Origin: DATFYM01 sp035315065
Lineage (GTDB): Bacteria; Acidobacteriota; Terriglobia; UBA7540
DNA: 35,338 nt
NCBI GenBank assembly: GCA_035315065.1
Contig: DATFYM010000054.1
Coordinates: 1-35,338 of the forward strand
Direction of reading: 5' to 3'
Shown here: piece after piece, positions 1-8,357 of the stretch
Numbering within the stretch: position 1 is the stretch's first letter
How the letters are laid out: each line of letters begins with the position of its first letter
Program-made: the position numbers and the translations under genes
The notes under the pieces: model-generated
What the model was told of the DNA's origin: nothing
What the model saw: the letters and a program-made list of their open reading frames with translations, nothing else
Database searches by the model: none

Positions 1-73
1 CTTCCGCGACGCGGCGCGCCTGAATGATCGTGGTCTCGAATTGTCTCCTCAGCTCCCTTGCCAGCGTCGCCAT
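1..73 (-). CDS. pglX: BREX methyltransferase PglX, N-terminal 24 residues only (runs off left edge)
   Basis: Reading leftwards from the ATG at 73-71, 24 codons are open to the window edge, starting MATLARELRRQFETTIIQAR. This start resembles the N-terminus of PglX-type adenine methyltransferases of BREX systems, which begin with a short amphipathic helix rich in Arg and Ala. A GGAG ribosome-binding site lies about 9 nt upstream and the brxC stop codon is only 13 nt away, so the gene is almost certainly the next in the operon. PglX methylates the non-palindromic BREX site on host DNA. No catalytic motif is visible in so short a piece; the call rests on position and the N-terminal pattern. Confidence 0.6.
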   Translation of the reverse strand, partial: MATLARELRRQFETTIIQARRVAE

Positions 74-86
74 TTGCAGCTCCAAG

Positions 87-3000
87 TCAATTTACAAGTA
101 CCGGCCCTTGCTTCACTGCCTCACCGAGAGTCTTTCCGGTGCGCTCCAACCATTTGTCCACATCATCCTTGGACCGCAGCGTGGCTCTCTCGATGTTCAC
201 GACCTTAACCTTCGGTTCCAGATACTTCGCAGCCAGCTCTAAGGCACGTTGCACGCGACCTGTCACAGCCAGCGCCTCCGCCTGTCGAGCGGCGAGTGAT
301 CGGCCGTCGAGGCTCGCCAGCAGCGCCTCATCGCTGGAAATATCGCTTTTCTTCGGCATTAATAAACCTGCTTCGGCCACAATCTCAGCCTGCTTGTTCG
401 CAGGAACTTGTTGCCACGTGGAATTCTTCGCGAGGGCGTCCATAGCCGTCTTGTAAGCAGCTTCATGCTCTGCCTGAGCATCGTTGATAGCTTTGCGTAA
501 CAAGTCAGCAAGGGCCCCTCGAATCGCTGACACCGGATCGACCGGAGCGAGTAGCATCCGTTCGCGGCGGACTGCATCGATTTGGGCGATCTGGTCAGTC
601 GCAGCGGGAATGCCCCTCGCATGGTTTGCCATCCGCTCAGCAGTTTCCCAGACCGGCTTGCGCTTCTCCGCTAATTCCTTTGCCTTTGCCCACTCGCTGA
701 TCCGTTTTTCAAGGTCGTCCGCTTTGGTCCTAATTGCGGCAAGCTGCTCGCCACCCACCAGTCGCTTTAGGTCGTCGATTTCCGTCGTAGCTGGAGGCGT
801 AGGCAGCGGGGATGGGCCGCCAGCGGCAGCCGCAAGGCTTAAGAGTTCGGTGAGGAATTCCGATGCTTTTATAGCTTCCTCGCCCGCCTTGCACTGAATC
901 CTGAGCGAAGTGAAGAGCTTGCGGAGCCGGAGGCGGTCGCCAACCGAAAGCACTGTCTGCTCAACACGGAACTGCGCCTTTGAAATCTTGTTCTGGTCCA
1001 GTTGACCAAGGGGAACAGGAACACCGTTTAGAGTCGCACTGATGTGCTGCATCCGGTGAAGGGCTATGAGCGCCGCGTCGATCGCATCCTGGGGCCACCC
1101 AAAGGGGCTGGCTTGAAGAGCCTTCCGTATCTCGTTTCCAGCCTTGCCGGCCCCAATGGCGGACTTCACCTGTTGACAAACTGGGTGCTGCTCGATGCTT
1201 CCCGTGTAACCGATAGGTTGTAATGGCTGGTCGGCCCCGTCCCTGGCGCGTTTGATCGCCATTTCCCAGGCAGAGCCCGGTGCGTCAGCTTCATTGAACT
1301 CCGGAAAGAGACGAGCCAGCGACGCTCTCGCGCCTTCGTCAAGTTTCTCTTTCAAATTCGGATTGAGCAACTCAGCCCCGGCCCCCTGAAAGACCTTCGC
1401 ATTAGCCACTATTTCGTTGATCAAACCCTGGCGGTTCGCGGCGGCGTTGTCCCTACGACTCTCCATTCCCCGGCGTGCCTCCTGGCCTTCCTCACTACTG
1501 GGAGTCCCTTTGTAGTCCAAGGTCTGCTGCGCAGCTTCCGCTTCCACAATCCATTTCCGAAGATCGTCGGCAGACTGCCTCGGGATGAAAACATAGATGA
1601 CGGGATTGTCGCCACCCGCAGCGCGGGCTGCATCAGTCACTTCCTTCTCACTGCAAGACCAGCCGTCGCGAATCCAAACTTGAATTGAATCGGTGGGGGG
1701 TGGCGGAGGAGTCTGGTCGCGGTAAACGGAGAGCCCTCGCGGCTCCTTGGCGGCTCCCTGCGAGAGTTTAAGGCTTCGAACAATCCCGTCTGCTGCAGCA
1801 TAAAGGAAGCCATCCCGCTTCAGGTGAACCGTGCCATCTTCGCCACCTATCTTCGTTTGGCGATTACGAAACTCGCGGTCCCATTCACTACCTTCCTTCG
1901 TCTGGAGGCGGTATTCTTCACCCAGGCTCATCAGGGCGCCTTCGGAAGCCAGCTTTTCCAGCGCCTTCTCAACTTCGTTTCGGAGTTTGGCGTTGTCGCC
2001 ACCCAGGTCTTCAACAAGGAGGTCGGCAATGTGCTCCTTGGACGCGCGTACGCCAATATCGACTCCCTCTTTGCGGGGCAGCTTTCCGATCAGAAAAACC
2101 AGCCCGCAGATGCGGCGCGCCAGCTTGCCTTGCTGTGTGCCGTCCTTGGAAAGGTTGATGATCCTTTCGTTGATTTCCCGAAGGAGAACTCCGGTGTTGA
2201 CCATTTCCGGTGCAAGCGCCTCAAACAGTTCGTCAGCGGGAATGACACACCGGAGAGGTTGTTTGGAAATCTTGGCTACCGCATCATGGATGATGCAAAG
2301 CTGAGAGCGGAGCTGACTATGTGTCCCCTCAAGATCAACCTGCCGAAAGCAAGCCTCCCAGAATCGCCGACGCACAGGAAGCAACGGATAGTCCTCGACG
2401 ATGATCGTGCGGTCTTCCGCCGTTTCTCCGATCCGGGTACCCTGGAGTTCGCGGGAAACTTCTCCGGCGTACGAATCCAATGTCGAGCGAACATCACCGA
2501 CGCTCGCCGGTTTCTTCTGAAGTAGAACCTCGCGTGTGACGCTCTCGACATCAGTATCTGAAAGCGGAACCCGAATCCGAAATCGATCCATAAGCTTGTG
2601 GAGAAGCGGCACGTCGGTGAGAGCGCTTTGGCCGGCACCAACTACCATCACCTGGCTATCGAGTTGCTTGGAAACAGCCTCGACAACTTCCGTAACCAGG
2701 GTGGATCGATCGTTTGATTGGCCTATATACTGTTGCACTTCGTCGAGAACCAGGACGGTGCAGGGTGGCCGGCCATCTCGCCCACGGAACCTGAGCGCTC
2801 GCTTGGCCATGCGGAGAAAATCGGCCGTATTTACGTCTGTTAGCCGCGGAGGATGTTGGTCTTTAATAGTCTTTCGCGCTTCCTTTTCGTCGCCTGCATA
2901 GTTCTTATCGCACTTCAAGACTGCTTGCGCGATAGGCCCGCTGACGTAAAGGTTGTTGAGTTCTGCTTCCCAGTTCTTTCCGCTCGCTTCAACTGCGGCC

Positions 3001-3551
3001 CTAACCCGGGCGTAATAGCCCTGGTCGTACAGCCAGAGGCAGAAATCCGCTTGCGAATACTGAGCCGGCAAGCCAACCGAGCGTAGAAGGATTCCGAGGA
3101 CGGTCAGGCGGACGTTGTCCGTCGTTCCACTTGGAAGCGCCCCGGTCGCGGCGAGCAATCCACCAGCCCGTTTACCCGCCGTATCGAGTTCGCGAAGGAG
3201 GTCTCGGACGTCGTCCGGGAGCGCGGGAACAATGCTCCGAGCAGTCGCACCGTCTGGGAATTCCGTGTCCTGCCAAAGGTGCCCAAGCATTTTGAGGAAG
3301 TGGGATTTGCCACTGCCAAAGAACCCGCTGACCCACGCAGCCTTCTGGTTGGTTTGGCCCAGAGAGGCGACATAGGAGGAGAGGATTGTGGCCATTCCAT
3401 CTTTGAATTGCCCCTTGCAAACAAAGGTGGAAAGCTCGTCGCGTAATTGTCTGACTTCCTTCTCGGAAGCTCCTTCAGTAATGCGCGCTTGCCCGTCATT
3501 GGGGAGCGCGTAAACTGCTGGGTCACGCTGTAAGACATCACCAATTTTCAT
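87..3551 (-). CDS. brxC: BREX P-loop ATPase BrxC
   Basis: This 1154-residue protein is the large ATPase of a BREX phage-defence system. A Walker A motif, GFFGSGKSH, sits at about residues 76-84, directly after a stretch typical of BrxC (exact family wording: AAWVSGFFGSGKSHFLKML). A Walker B-like VLVLDEVQQYIG lies around residue 270-285. The C-terminal third is helical with coiled-coil character (Lys/Glu/Ala-rich around the KRISEWAKAKELAEKRK stretch). Length fits the ~1200 residues usual for BrxC/PglY. I chose the ATG at 3551 rather than the longer frame from 3599, because it gives MKIGDVLQRD, the usual N-terminus, and overlaps the brxB stop as ATGA, the sign of translational coupling. The frame has no internal stops, so the gene looks intact. 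Confidence 0.9.
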   Translation of the reverse strand: MKIGDVLQRDPAVYALPNDGQARITEGASEKEVRQLRDELSTFVCKGQFKDGMATILSSYVASLGQTNQKAAWVSGFFGSGKSHFLKMLGHLWQDTEFPDGATARSIVPALPDDVRDLLRELDTAGKRAGGLLAATGALPSGTTDNVRLTVLGILLRSVGLPAQYSQADFCLWLYDQGYYARVRAAVEASGKNWEAELNNLYVSGPIAQAVLKCDKNYAGDEKEARKTIKDQHPPRLTDVNTADFLRMAKRALRFRGRDGRPPCTVLVLDEVQQYIGQSNDRSTLVTEVVEAVSKQLDSQVMVVGAGQSALTDVPLLHKLMDRFRIRVPLSDTDVESVTREVLLQKKPASVGDVRSTLDSYAGEVSRELQGTRIGETAEDRTIIVEDYPLLPVRRRFWEACFRQVDLEGTHSQLRSQLCIIHDAVAKISKQPLRCVIPADELFEALAPEMVNTGVLLREINERIINLSKDGTQQGKLARRICGLVFLIGKLPRKEGVDIGVRASKEHIADLLVEDLGGDNAKLRNEVEKALEKLASEGALMSLGEEYRLQTKEGSEWDREFRNRQTKIGGEDGTVHLKRDGFLYAAADGIVRSLKLSQGAAKEPRGLSVYRDQTPPPPPTDSIQVWIRDGWSCSEKEVTDAARAAGGDNPVIYVFIPRQSADDLRKWIVEAEAAQQTLDYKGTPSSEEGQEARRGMESRRDNAAANRQGLINEIVANAKVFQGAGAELLNPNLKEKLDEGARASLARLFPEFNEADAPGSAWEMAIKRARDGADQPLQPIGYTGSIEQHPVCQQVKSAIGAGKAGNEIRKALQASPFGWPQDAIDAALIALHRMQHISATLNGVPVPLGQLDQNKISKAQFRVEQTVLSVGDRLRLRKLFTSLRIQCKAGEEAIKASEFLTELLSLAAAAGGPSPLPTPPATTEIDDLKRLVGGEQLAAIRTKADDLEKRISEWAKAKELAEKRKPVWETAERMANHARGIPAATDQIAQIDAVRRERMLLAPVDPVSAIRGALADLLRKAINDAQAEHEAAYKTAMDALAKNSTWQQVPANKQAEIVAEAGLLMPKKSDISSDEALLASLDGRSLAARQAEALAVTGRVQRALELAAKYLEPKVKVVNIERATLRSKDDVDKWLERTGKTLGEAVKQGPVLVN

Positions 3552-4108
3552 AGCGACCCTCCGCTGCGCATCGTGATGGGTACCGCCATATAGTTCCAAT
3601 CGTCACGCGCGTCAAATAACCGGTAGTTGTTCTGATCAACTTGGCCGGGGAAGAAAACCAGCAGTCTCCCCCGAATGTCACCCTCCAATAGCCGCAAGAC
3701 CTTCGAGAATCGTGTGAAGCCGAAGAGCGCACCCACTCCAAAGATTGCCACAACGGAATTCTCGGTTACGTCGGCCCTGGTGAGGACTGCGCGAATGCCG
3801 TTCGCTACGAATTCAGCAAACTCAGCCTCTAGCTTGAGTAGAAGGTCTTCCGGTGAGTCGAAGTAAGCGACGCGATACTCATCCCCGGCGATCCATGTCG
3901 CAAATGCATTTGTGATATCGACTTCGTACCAATCATGGTTGGCGTGGCGGGTGGCATTCTCAAAGGCCATCTTGCTGGCGCGCAGGGATCTCTCAAGCTC
4001 CTTGTCGTACACCAGCATGATTACCCGCTGGGCGCCCGCCACGGTGCGTTGCCACGGAGTCGCGATGTGTTGAGCGTAACGCTCGGCAACTTCCTCAATG
4101 CGTCCCAC
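3548..4108 (-). CDS. brxB: BREX protein BrxB (DUF1788 family)
   Basis: A 186-residue protein matching the length and layout of BrxB: an N-terminal helix (RIEEVAERYAQHIATPW), a central segment VVAIFGVGALFGFTRFSKVL and a LLVFFPGQVDQNNYRLFD stretch. The family consistently has this 'hydrophobic strand - FPG - xxNxYRLLD' end. BrxB is a small core subunit without a recognised enzymatic motif. The start is a GTG, 3 nt after the brxA stop, with an AGGGG ribosome-binding site lying inside the end of brxA. The 3' end overlaps brxC by 4 nt. The arrangement says all three genes are made from one message. Confidence 0.88.
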   Translation of the reverse strand: MGRIEEVAERYAQHIATPWQRTVAGAQRVIMLVYDKELERSLRASKMAFENATRHANHDWYEVDITNAFATWIAGDEYRVAYFDSPEDLLLKLEAEFAEFVANGIRAVLTRADVTENSVVAIFGVGALFGFTRFSKVLRLLEGDIRGRLLVFFPGQVDQNNYRLFDARDDWNYMAVPITMRSGGSL

Positions 4109-4111
4109 CGG

Positions 4112-4921
4112 TCATCCCCTCCGATACCAAGGATCGAGACGTTCGAGTTTGAGCTCCATTACATCTGCGGCCAATCGCAGGTCGATCAGACCGAGTCTTT
4201 TCGCGTCGAGCGCCAGATTGCGAGCTGCAAGGGGCGTGCAATCCAGCACTGAAACCCAACCGCTGGCCAGCAACTCGTCCCCACGGAACCCAACGGTGTA
4301 CCCGAGATAAAGTGCGAGTGCCACACTACCCGCGGTTGGCTTGACGAGGTGGCGGAACTTGAAGGTGCGCCCCTGGAGGTGCCCTGATTGCGTCCACGAG
4401 CTGGCCGCGTTGCGCACCACCTTTGCAAGTATCGAATCATTCAGTCGCTCACCGACTGCGGCGCGAAGGGCATCGCGCATGAGGTTACGTTGAAACTCGG
4501 CGCCAGGTTGAAGCGGAATCACAGCGGGAGCAGTCGCAATCAGCAGTGGGTCACGGGCAAGGGCTACCAGCAGAGCAAGCAGAGGTCGTCCAGGTTCATC
4601 AATGCTCCAGAGCCTCCGGAGCACCCTGAAGATCTGCACAGACGGATCGAGGGCGTAAAGCTCCCCGAGGCGCTGGTTCGTGAGCCGTCGGGTCGCTGTT
4701 GTACGCTTTCCGAGACAATTGCCTTCGATGATCGCCTCGGCGTACTTGGCCCGATTGGAATCAGTGGGAGCCGCCGAAACAGCCGACGCAAGTTCGGCCA
4801 CCATGATAGTCCGGCTCGTCTGGGTCCCCTTATCGCCGACGCGGAAGCCGGCCTCTTGAGCTTTTCGCGGGTCCCAATTTCGGGGCCAGAAGGTGGTCGC
4901 TTTTGCGTCAACAATGGGCAT
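4112..4921 (-). CDS. brxA: BrxA-like protein (DUF1819-like), first gene of the BREX operon
   Basis: The 269-residue product begins MPIVDAKATTFWPRNW. Residues around 60-100 carry the pattern YAEAIIEGNCLGKRT followed by LGELYALDPSVQIFRVLRRLW, which I recognise from BrxA-type (DUF1819) proteins: a helical segment with a conserved Asn-x-Leu-Gly-Lys, then an LYxLDP motif. Known BrxA is a small DNA-binding winged-helix protein; this one is longer than the ~200 residues of classical type 1 BrxA, so it may belong to another BREX subtype. The ATG at 4921 is preferred over the frame start at 4954 because AGGTGA lies 7 nt upstream and a promoter ends just before it. Position as first gene, followed by brxB and brxC, supports the name. 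Confidence 0.72.
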   Translation of the reverse strand: MPIVDAKATTFWPRNWDPRKAQEAGFRVGDKGTQTSRTIMVAELASAVSAAPTDSNRAKYAEAIIEGNCLGKRTTATRRLTNQRLGELYALDPSVQIFRVLRRLWSIDEPGRPLLALLVALARDPLLIATAPAVIPLQPGAEFQRNLMRDALRAAVGERLNDSILAKVVRNAASSWTQSGHLQGRTFKFRHLVKPTAGSVALALYLGYTVGFRGDELLASGWVSVLDCTPLAARNLALDAKRLGLIDLRLAADVMELKLERLDPWYRRG

Positions 4922-4941
4922 CAAGAGTTCACCTGGGTACG

Positions 4942-4970
4942 ATAATCGCACCACGAGGAACCCTTGTCAA
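4942..4970 (-). promoter_or_regulatory. Sigma-70-type promoter for the BREX operon
   Basis: On the minus strand TTGACA (4970-4965) and GATTAT (4947-4942) are separated by exactly 17 nt. Transcription would start near 4935, about 15 nt before the chosen brxA ATG. The -35 is perfect and the -10 matches four of six positions. Confidence 0.7.
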
Positions 4971-4985
4971 TGTGATTTTATAGCT

Positions 4986-5007
4986 CCGCCGGCAAGTTTG
5001 CCGGCGG
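4986..5007. promoter_or_regulatory. 22-bp perfect palindrome between BREX and the R-M remnant
   Basis: CCGCCGGCAA, then GT, then TTGCCGGCGG: ten perfectly paired bases on each side. It lies between the BREX promoter and the divergent restriction-modification remnant. A T-rich stretch follows on the plus strand, so it could act as a terminator; as a palindrome in a divergent intergenic region it could equally be an operator. Confidence 0.5.
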
Positions 5008-5036
5008 GCGTTTAATAATTTGATTTGTAAGGAAAA

Positions 5037-5453
5037 ATGGTCTACAACTCCATATCAGTTGGCCGGCCGTTATTCGCCGGTTCGATCCAGAATGTCAGAC
5101 CATTTCCCGGCGCCGCAAACAACGCGCACACCGGTAATGCTGGTCCGTCACCGTCCCCGTGCGATTCAGGCGGGAGGTGAAAAATAATAATCCAGCCGAG
5201 AAAGCTTCGCAAGGACCGGCTGCCGATTCTCATTGAAGCCAAGTCGGCGGGGGACTTCACGAACACCAACAAACGCCGCAAGGAAGAGGCAACGAAGATC
5301 CATCAACTCCAGGCTGCCTACGGCGCGCGCGTGCCGTTCGTACTGTTTCTCTGTGGCTATTTTGGAAGCGACTATCTGGGCTACGAGGCGGCGGAAGGGT
5401 TAGACTGGGTGTGGGAGCACCGTATCGGCGATCTTCTCAAGCTGGGATTGTAG
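5037..5453 (+). pseudogene. Truncated XamI-like restriction endonuclease (C-terminal piece)
   Basis: From 5184 to the TAG at 5451 the frame reads QPRKLRKDRLPILIEAKSAG, then DFTNTNKRRKEEATKIHQLQ and, near the end, GYEAAEGLDWVWEHRIGDLL. This is the C-terminal catalytic part of XamI-family restriction endonucleases; LIEAKSAG holds the E-x-K of the PD-(D/E)xK nuclease fold. A stop (TGA, 5178-5180) lies directly upstream; the same frame is open before it back to an ATG at 5037 behind AAGGAAAA, but that part does not resemble a nuclease. The ~200 N-terminal residues expected for the family are missing, so the enzyme should be inactive. The piece ends 5 nt before the methyltransferase start, the usual operon order for such pairs. 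Confidence 0.72.
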
Positions 5454-5458
5454 GCTAA

Positions 5459-7090
5459 ATGACAGAGCTCCAAGACAACCCGGTCGAAGCCCGCCGGCAA
5501 GCGATGCAACTGGAGATCGATGCCAGGCGGTCGGGGGCGGAAAGGAACAGGCTCGGACAGTTCGCGACGCCCAATGGCCTCGCGGTGGAGATCGCGCGGT
5601 ACGTCGCCACGCTGCTTGGCCGTCAGTGCGACAGCATCCGCTTCGCCGATCCGTCAATCGGCACCGGAAGCTTTTTTTCGGCGGCGCTGACGGTCTTCGG
5701 ACGAGATCGCATCGCCAGTGCGGTGGGCATCGAGCTCGATCCCGCATTTTGCGACGCGGCCCGTGAACTGTGGGCCGACGCAGGGCTTGAAGTCGTGCAC
5801 GGCGACTTTACCAGCATCGTCACGAGCCTCGTCGCAGGCCCATCCCGTCCGCCCGCTCCGAACCTGGTTCTGGCCAACCCGCCCTACGTACGGCACCACC
5901 ACCTGGAACGCGATTACAAAGAGCGCCTGCAGGCGCTGACGCGCCAGATGGCCGGCGTCGAGGTGAATGGGCTTGCCGGTCTCTACGTCTATTTCCTGCT
6001 CCTCGCCACGGCGTGGATGGAGCAAGGCGGCTGGGCGGCATGGCTGATCCCATCGGAGTTCATGGACGTGAACTACGGAGCCGCGCTCAAACGCTTCCTC
6101 ACCGACCGCGTCGAGTTGGTTCGCGTTCATCGTTTCGACGCCGAGGACGTTCAATTTGGCGACGCCTTGGTCTCATCAGTCGTCCTGGTGTTCCGCAAGG
6201 CGCCGCCGCCAAGCGAACATGCTGTGGAGTTTACCTTCGGGGGCACGATGGCTCACCCCCACGCCCGCGAAGCCGTGCCGCTCCGCCGGCTACGCGACTC
6301 ACGCAAGTGGACCGCGCACCCGGAGCACGCTGGGAACGACCGCCGGATATTGTCGAAAGGGCCGAACGGGCCGAACGGGCCGAGTGGGGAAGGCCCAACG
6401 CTCGGAGACTTGTTCCGAATCCAGCGCGGTATCGCCACCGGATGCAACAAGTTCTTCGTTCTTGAGCGGGCCGACGCCGCCCGGCGTGGCCTACCGAAGG
6501 AGTTCCTACGTCCTATTCTCCCCAGCCCACGCTACCTCAAGACGACGATCATCGATGCCGACGAAGCCGACGAGGATCGTTACCCGCTGATCGACCTACA
6601 GCTCTGCCTCATCGACTGCGACCTGCCCGAGCATGTTGTCGAGGCCAAGTACCCGGCCCTTTGGGCATACCTAGAAACCGCTGAGGGGCTGGGGATCAAA
6701 GACGGTTATCTCGTCGGCAAGCGAGCGCCCTGGTACAAGCAAGAGCAACGGTTGGCGGCGCCCTTCCTTTGCACGTATATGGGCCGAGGCGCTGAGGAAA
6801 AGCAACCGTTTCGCTTCATCTGGAACCGCTCGGCCGCCATCGGGACAAACCTGTACCTCATGTTGTATCCAATAGGCAGCCTCGCCGCTCTGCTCCGCCG
6901 GCAACCCGAGTGTTGCGCGGAGATCCACGAGCTCTTGCGATGTGTCACGGGCCATGAACTGCGCGGCGAGGGAAGAGTCTACGGCGGCGGGCTCAACAAG
7001 ATTGAACCAAGCGAACTGGGCCGCATTTCGGCATTGCCGTTTGTCGATCGCTGGCCGGAGCTAAGACCCGCGGTGCAGTTGTTGATCTGA
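5459..7090 (+). CDS. N6-adenine DNA methyltransferase (Eco57I/TaqI-like class), partner of the broken endonuclease
   Basis: A 543-residue DNA methyltransferase. GQFATP (33-38) is the N-terminal motif X of gamma-class adenine methyltransferases; DPSIGTG (64-70) is the AdoMet-binding motif I; NPPYVRHH (140-147) is the catalytic motif IV. The C-terminal half, starting with LGDLFRIQRGIATGCNKFFV, is the target-recognition region. Length is normal and all motifs are intact. Its natural partner is the XamI-like endonuclease whose remnant lies immediately upstream, so this now looks like an orphan methyltransferase. A 9-bp direct repeat codes for GPNGPNGPS at about residue 301-309, between the catalytic and recognition halves. 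The start follows the endonuclease stop by 5 nt; no strong separate ribosome-binding site is seen. Confidence 0.9.
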   Translation: MTELQDNPVEARRQAMQLEIDARRSGAERNRLGQFATPNGLAVEIARYVATLLGRQCDSIRFADPSIGTGSFFSAALTVFGRDRIASAVGIELDPAFCDAARELWADAGLEVVHGDFTSIVTSLVAGPSRPPAPNLVLANPPYVRHHHLERDYKERLQALTRQMAGVEVNGLAGLYVYFLLLATAWMEQGGWAAWLIPSEFMDVNYGAALKRFLTDRVELVRVHRFDAEDVQFGDALVSSVVLVFRKAPPPSEHAVEFTFGGTMAHPHAREAVPLRRLRDSRKWTAHPEHAGNDRRILSKGPNGPNGPSGEGPTLGDLFRIQRGIATGCNKFFVLERADAARRGLPKEFLRPILPSPRYLKTTIIDADEADEDRYPLIDLQLCLIDCDLPEHVVEAKYPALWAYLETAEGLGIKDGYLVGKRAPWYKQEQRLAAPFLCTYMGRGAEEKQPFRFIWNRSAAIGTNLYLMLYPIGSLAALLRRQPECCAEIHELLRCVTGHELRGEGRVYGGGLNKIEPSELGRISALPFVDRWPELRPAVQLLI

Positions 7091-7254
7091 CGTCGATTGC
7101 CACGTACCCGCCGAGCCAGCATCCCAGAGACTGGCCACGACGCATGTCCCCAAGGGCAGAGGTAGTCAGAGGATGTTATCGTACGTTGCTGGGCTTGGAT
7201 GTAGGACGCGGCCGCTGCACGCGCCTCGGGAACGTATGGAAGGAGAATGAAACC

Positions 7255-7458
7255 ATGACCGGAATTCAGTTCGTCACTGATGTTGAAGGGCGCAAGATCG
7301 CCGTCCAGATTGACCTGAGAAAGCACGGGGCGCTCTGGGAAGACATCCAGGACGTCCTGGTTTCCCGGTCGCGCCGGCGCGAGAAAGGCATTCCGGTCGA
7401 AAAAGTGAAAGCTGACCTGATTACGCCAGGAAAGGCCCGGAGGCCCGAAAGAGTTTAG
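7255..7458 (+). CDS. Small antitoxin-like protein of unknown function
   Basis: A 67-residue protein, MTGIQFVTDVEGRKIAVQID and onward, with WEDIQDVLVSRSRRREKG in the middle and a basic C-terminus. The layout (a beta-hairpin-like N-terminus ending in 'KxAVQIDLxKHGxLWED', then a basic helix) is one I associate with small antitoxin-like genes, but I cannot name the family firmly. The ATG at 7255 is preferred over the long frame from 7144 because AAGGAGAA lies 8-9 nt upstream. No toxin gene adjoins it: the methyltransferase is on one side and the foldback element starts at its stop codon. It could be a solitary antitoxin or a small regulator. Confidence 0.55.
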   Translation: MTGIQFVTDVEGRKIAVQIDLRKHGALWEDIQDVLVSRSRRREKGIPVEKVKADLITPGKARRPERV

Positions 7459-7814
7459 CCCATGGCGCTAGCCCAATAGGCGTTAACCTAAGGGAGGTGG
7501 CCTCATCCGAAGCCACGGCAGTGGCGCCATCCTGTAGCCCACGGCGAGCCAGCCGTGGGATGGTGACGGCATAAGAGTGTTGTCAGCCCTGGTAGGGGCG
7601 GCGTCCGGGATTTCTCACGGCCACAACTTACCGCCGATTGTACTCGACTCCCAGCGAACAGAACCGGATGTCGCCCCTACGGGGCTTCTCAATTCTACCG
7701 GTCGCGTTCTGCCCCACGGCTGGCTCGCCGTGGGCTAAATGACGACGCCCGCTTTACGGGCTTCAAGGCGCTTCCAACCCTTTGGTTAACACCTGTGGGG
7801 GCCAGCCATGGGTT
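7457..7814. repeat. Foldback (nested inverted-repeat) element, ~358 bp
   Basis: Three nested inverted repeats share one centre near 7640. The outer pair is 7457-7497 against 7774-7814 (each holds GTTAACC and CCATGG). The middle pair, TAGCCCACGGCGAGCCAGCC and onwards at 7535-7560 against its complement at 7712-7737, matches at 25 of 26 positions. The inner pair is GTAGGGGCGGCGTCCGG at 7593-7609 against 7664-7680 (15 of 17). Each middle arm is itself a small hairpin (CCCACGGC ... GCCGTGGG). There is no open frame of note inside. It resembles a non-autonomous mobile or REP-type composite; no transposase is nearby. Confidence 0.7.
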
Positions 7815-8148
7815 CAGAAGGCCCTCTGGTGCGCGGGAGCCCAGCGGGGCGAAAGAAAAGCCTCGGCGCACGAACTCTCCATGGTTTCTGCCGCCCCTCC
7901 CCACGGCTTGATTGTGCTGGGGCTCGCGTTCCCAGGGCTTGCGCCCTGGCTAAACTCTATCGCACGCCACGCGGGCTCCGAGCCTCGTCGAGCCTATCGG
8001 CAGCAAGCTTAGCGCGCACTTGGCCGGTAGGTCCGCGGCTTCGCCCACCACGCTCGCGCGCCAAGCCCAGGGACCGTCGCCGTTCCAAGTGATCGATTAT
8101 CGTTGTGGTCCGGATGCCGAAGGTGGTGACTCCAAAAGCGTTTTGAGC
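7815..8148. other. Intergenic stretch with one REP-like hairpin, no gene seen
   Basis: No convincing gene is present. It holds the hairpin listed at 7930-7949. The 25-bp stretch at 7978-8002 recurs with one mismatch at 8624-8648, so parts of the accessory region have been duplicated. Confidence 0.6.
7930..7949 (+). repeat. REP-like hairpin, copy 1
   Basis: CCAGGGC, loop TTGC, GCCCTGG. The 18-base string TCCCAGGGCTTGCGCCCT recurs exactly, in inverted orientation, at 34506-34523. Confidence 0.6.
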
Positions 8149-8355
8149 TCAAGTCCTGGGCGCTGGCTCGTGCCGCAGGGCCTCTTCCAAGGTCAAGACG
8201 CCATCCCTGGTCGCCATGCAGGCCCGCAGGAGGTGCAGTTCGTACATCATCTCGTCCCTGGGGAACTCTTGTCGGATCACCTCGCGGAGTTCAGCCAACC
8301 TCTCCGTGGGAATGTGGGCTTCCACAGCCATCTTTTCACTGTCGAAATATCGCAC
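8149..8355 (-). CDS. Small acidic protein, probable antitoxin of a PIN-type module
   Basis: The 68-residue product starts at a GTG (8355-8353) with GAGG about 10 nt upstream and reads MRYFDSEKMAVEAHIPTERL and on, then REVIRQEFPRDEMMYELHLL. It is acidic and probably all-helical after a short N-terminus. The gene starts 2 nt after the stop of a broken PIN-domain gene, the spacing expected inside a toxin-antitoxin operon, and this is the main reason for the call. The frame is complete, so the antitoxin appears to have survived while the toxin was lost. I do not recognise the exact antitoxin family. Confidence 0.55.
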   Translation of the reverse strand: MRYFDSEKMAVEAHIPTERLAELREVIRQEFPRDEMMYELHLLRACMATRDGVLTLEEALRHEPAPRT

Positions 8356-8357
8356 TG

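Noticed and set aside
1824..2525. Plus-strand frame of 233 codons inside brxC
   Set aside because: It is antisense to a well-supported gene and has no ribosome-binding site or family pattern.
5070..5095. GGTTCGATCC, a tRNA T-loop-like string
   Set aside because: The flanking bases cannot form a T-stem (GCCGG against CAGAA) and no anticodon or D arm is found at the right distance.
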